15,340 bases of DNA, taken from contig CAJWSN010000013.1 in NCBI GenBank assembly GCA_913046175.1, positions 1 to 15,340 on the forward strand, read 5' to 3'. The notes under the pieces were generated by a model. It was not told the DNA's origin, made no database searches, and worked only from the letters and a program-made list of their open reading frames with translations. Below are positions 15,313-15,340 of the stretch, in pieces; the stretch's first letter is position 1, and every line of letters begins with the position of its first letter. Source of the stretch: an uncultured Opitutia bacterium (GTDB lineage Bacteria > Verrucomicrobiota > Verrucomicrobiia > Opitutales > JABJCN01). The position numbers and the translations under genes are program-made.

Positions 15313-15340
15313 ATGATCCGGCAAGCCTCCATAATCCAGG
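15313..15340 (+). CDS. Possible start of the next gene (partial; nine codons visible)
   Basis: An ATG lies four bases after the lptA stop and the frame stays open for nine codons (MIRQASIIQ) to the window edge. The spacing fits an operon partner, and lptB would be expected from lpt gene order. The visible residues are too few to identify it. A GAGCGG just upstream is at most a weak ribosome-binding site. Confidence 0.3.

Overview
The window is ordinary, gene-dense Gram-negative chromosome. It holds eleven protein genes plus a possible start of a twelfth, and no RNA gene, insertion sequence, prophage or CRISPR array. The organism is most likely a member of the Planctomycetes-Verrucomicrobia-Chlamydiae (PVC) group, probably a verrucomicrobium. 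The main reason is the giant UvrA at the left edge, which carries more than one UvrA in a single chain. That arrangement is known from Chlamydia (about 1,800 residues) and, as far as I recall, from Verrucomicrobia. Parts of an LPS-export system point to an outer membrane with lipopolysaccharide. The species-level placement is inference.

Layout from left to right: (1) the 3' two thirds of a tandem uvrA on the + strand, cut by the window start; (2) a convergent minus-strand pair, folE2 followed by a Nudix hydrolase gene whose ribosome-binding site overlaps the folE2 stop; (3) a + strand YycJ/WalJ-type metallo-beta-lactamase-fold gene; (4) an LptF/LptG-family permease gene on the minus strand; (5) a + strand sodium:alanine/glycine symporter gene with an unusual periplasmic insert, whose stop lies one base from the stop of the next gene; (6) a minus-strand pair, mtaB (tRNA methylthiotransferase) then a HAD phosphatase; (7) a + strand AEC-family transporter followed by a probable terminator; (8) htpG on the + strand with a possible terminator at its stop; (9) an overlapping lptC-like/lptA pair that probably continues into another gene at the right edge.

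Functional links: UvrA and perhaps the WalJ-type nuclease belong to DNA repair. FolE2 starts folate-type pterin synthesis, and the coupled Nudix protein is a candidate for the next dephosphorylation step. The LptF/G permease and the lptC/lptA pair belong to one LPS transport machine although they sit 7 kb apart. MtaB modifies tRNA and HtpG is the bacterial Hsp90. All gaps between genes are under 300 bases. I see no wholly unknown system here. The features most worth following are the remodelled second UvrA copy, the folE2-Nudix coupling and the domain inserted in the symporter.
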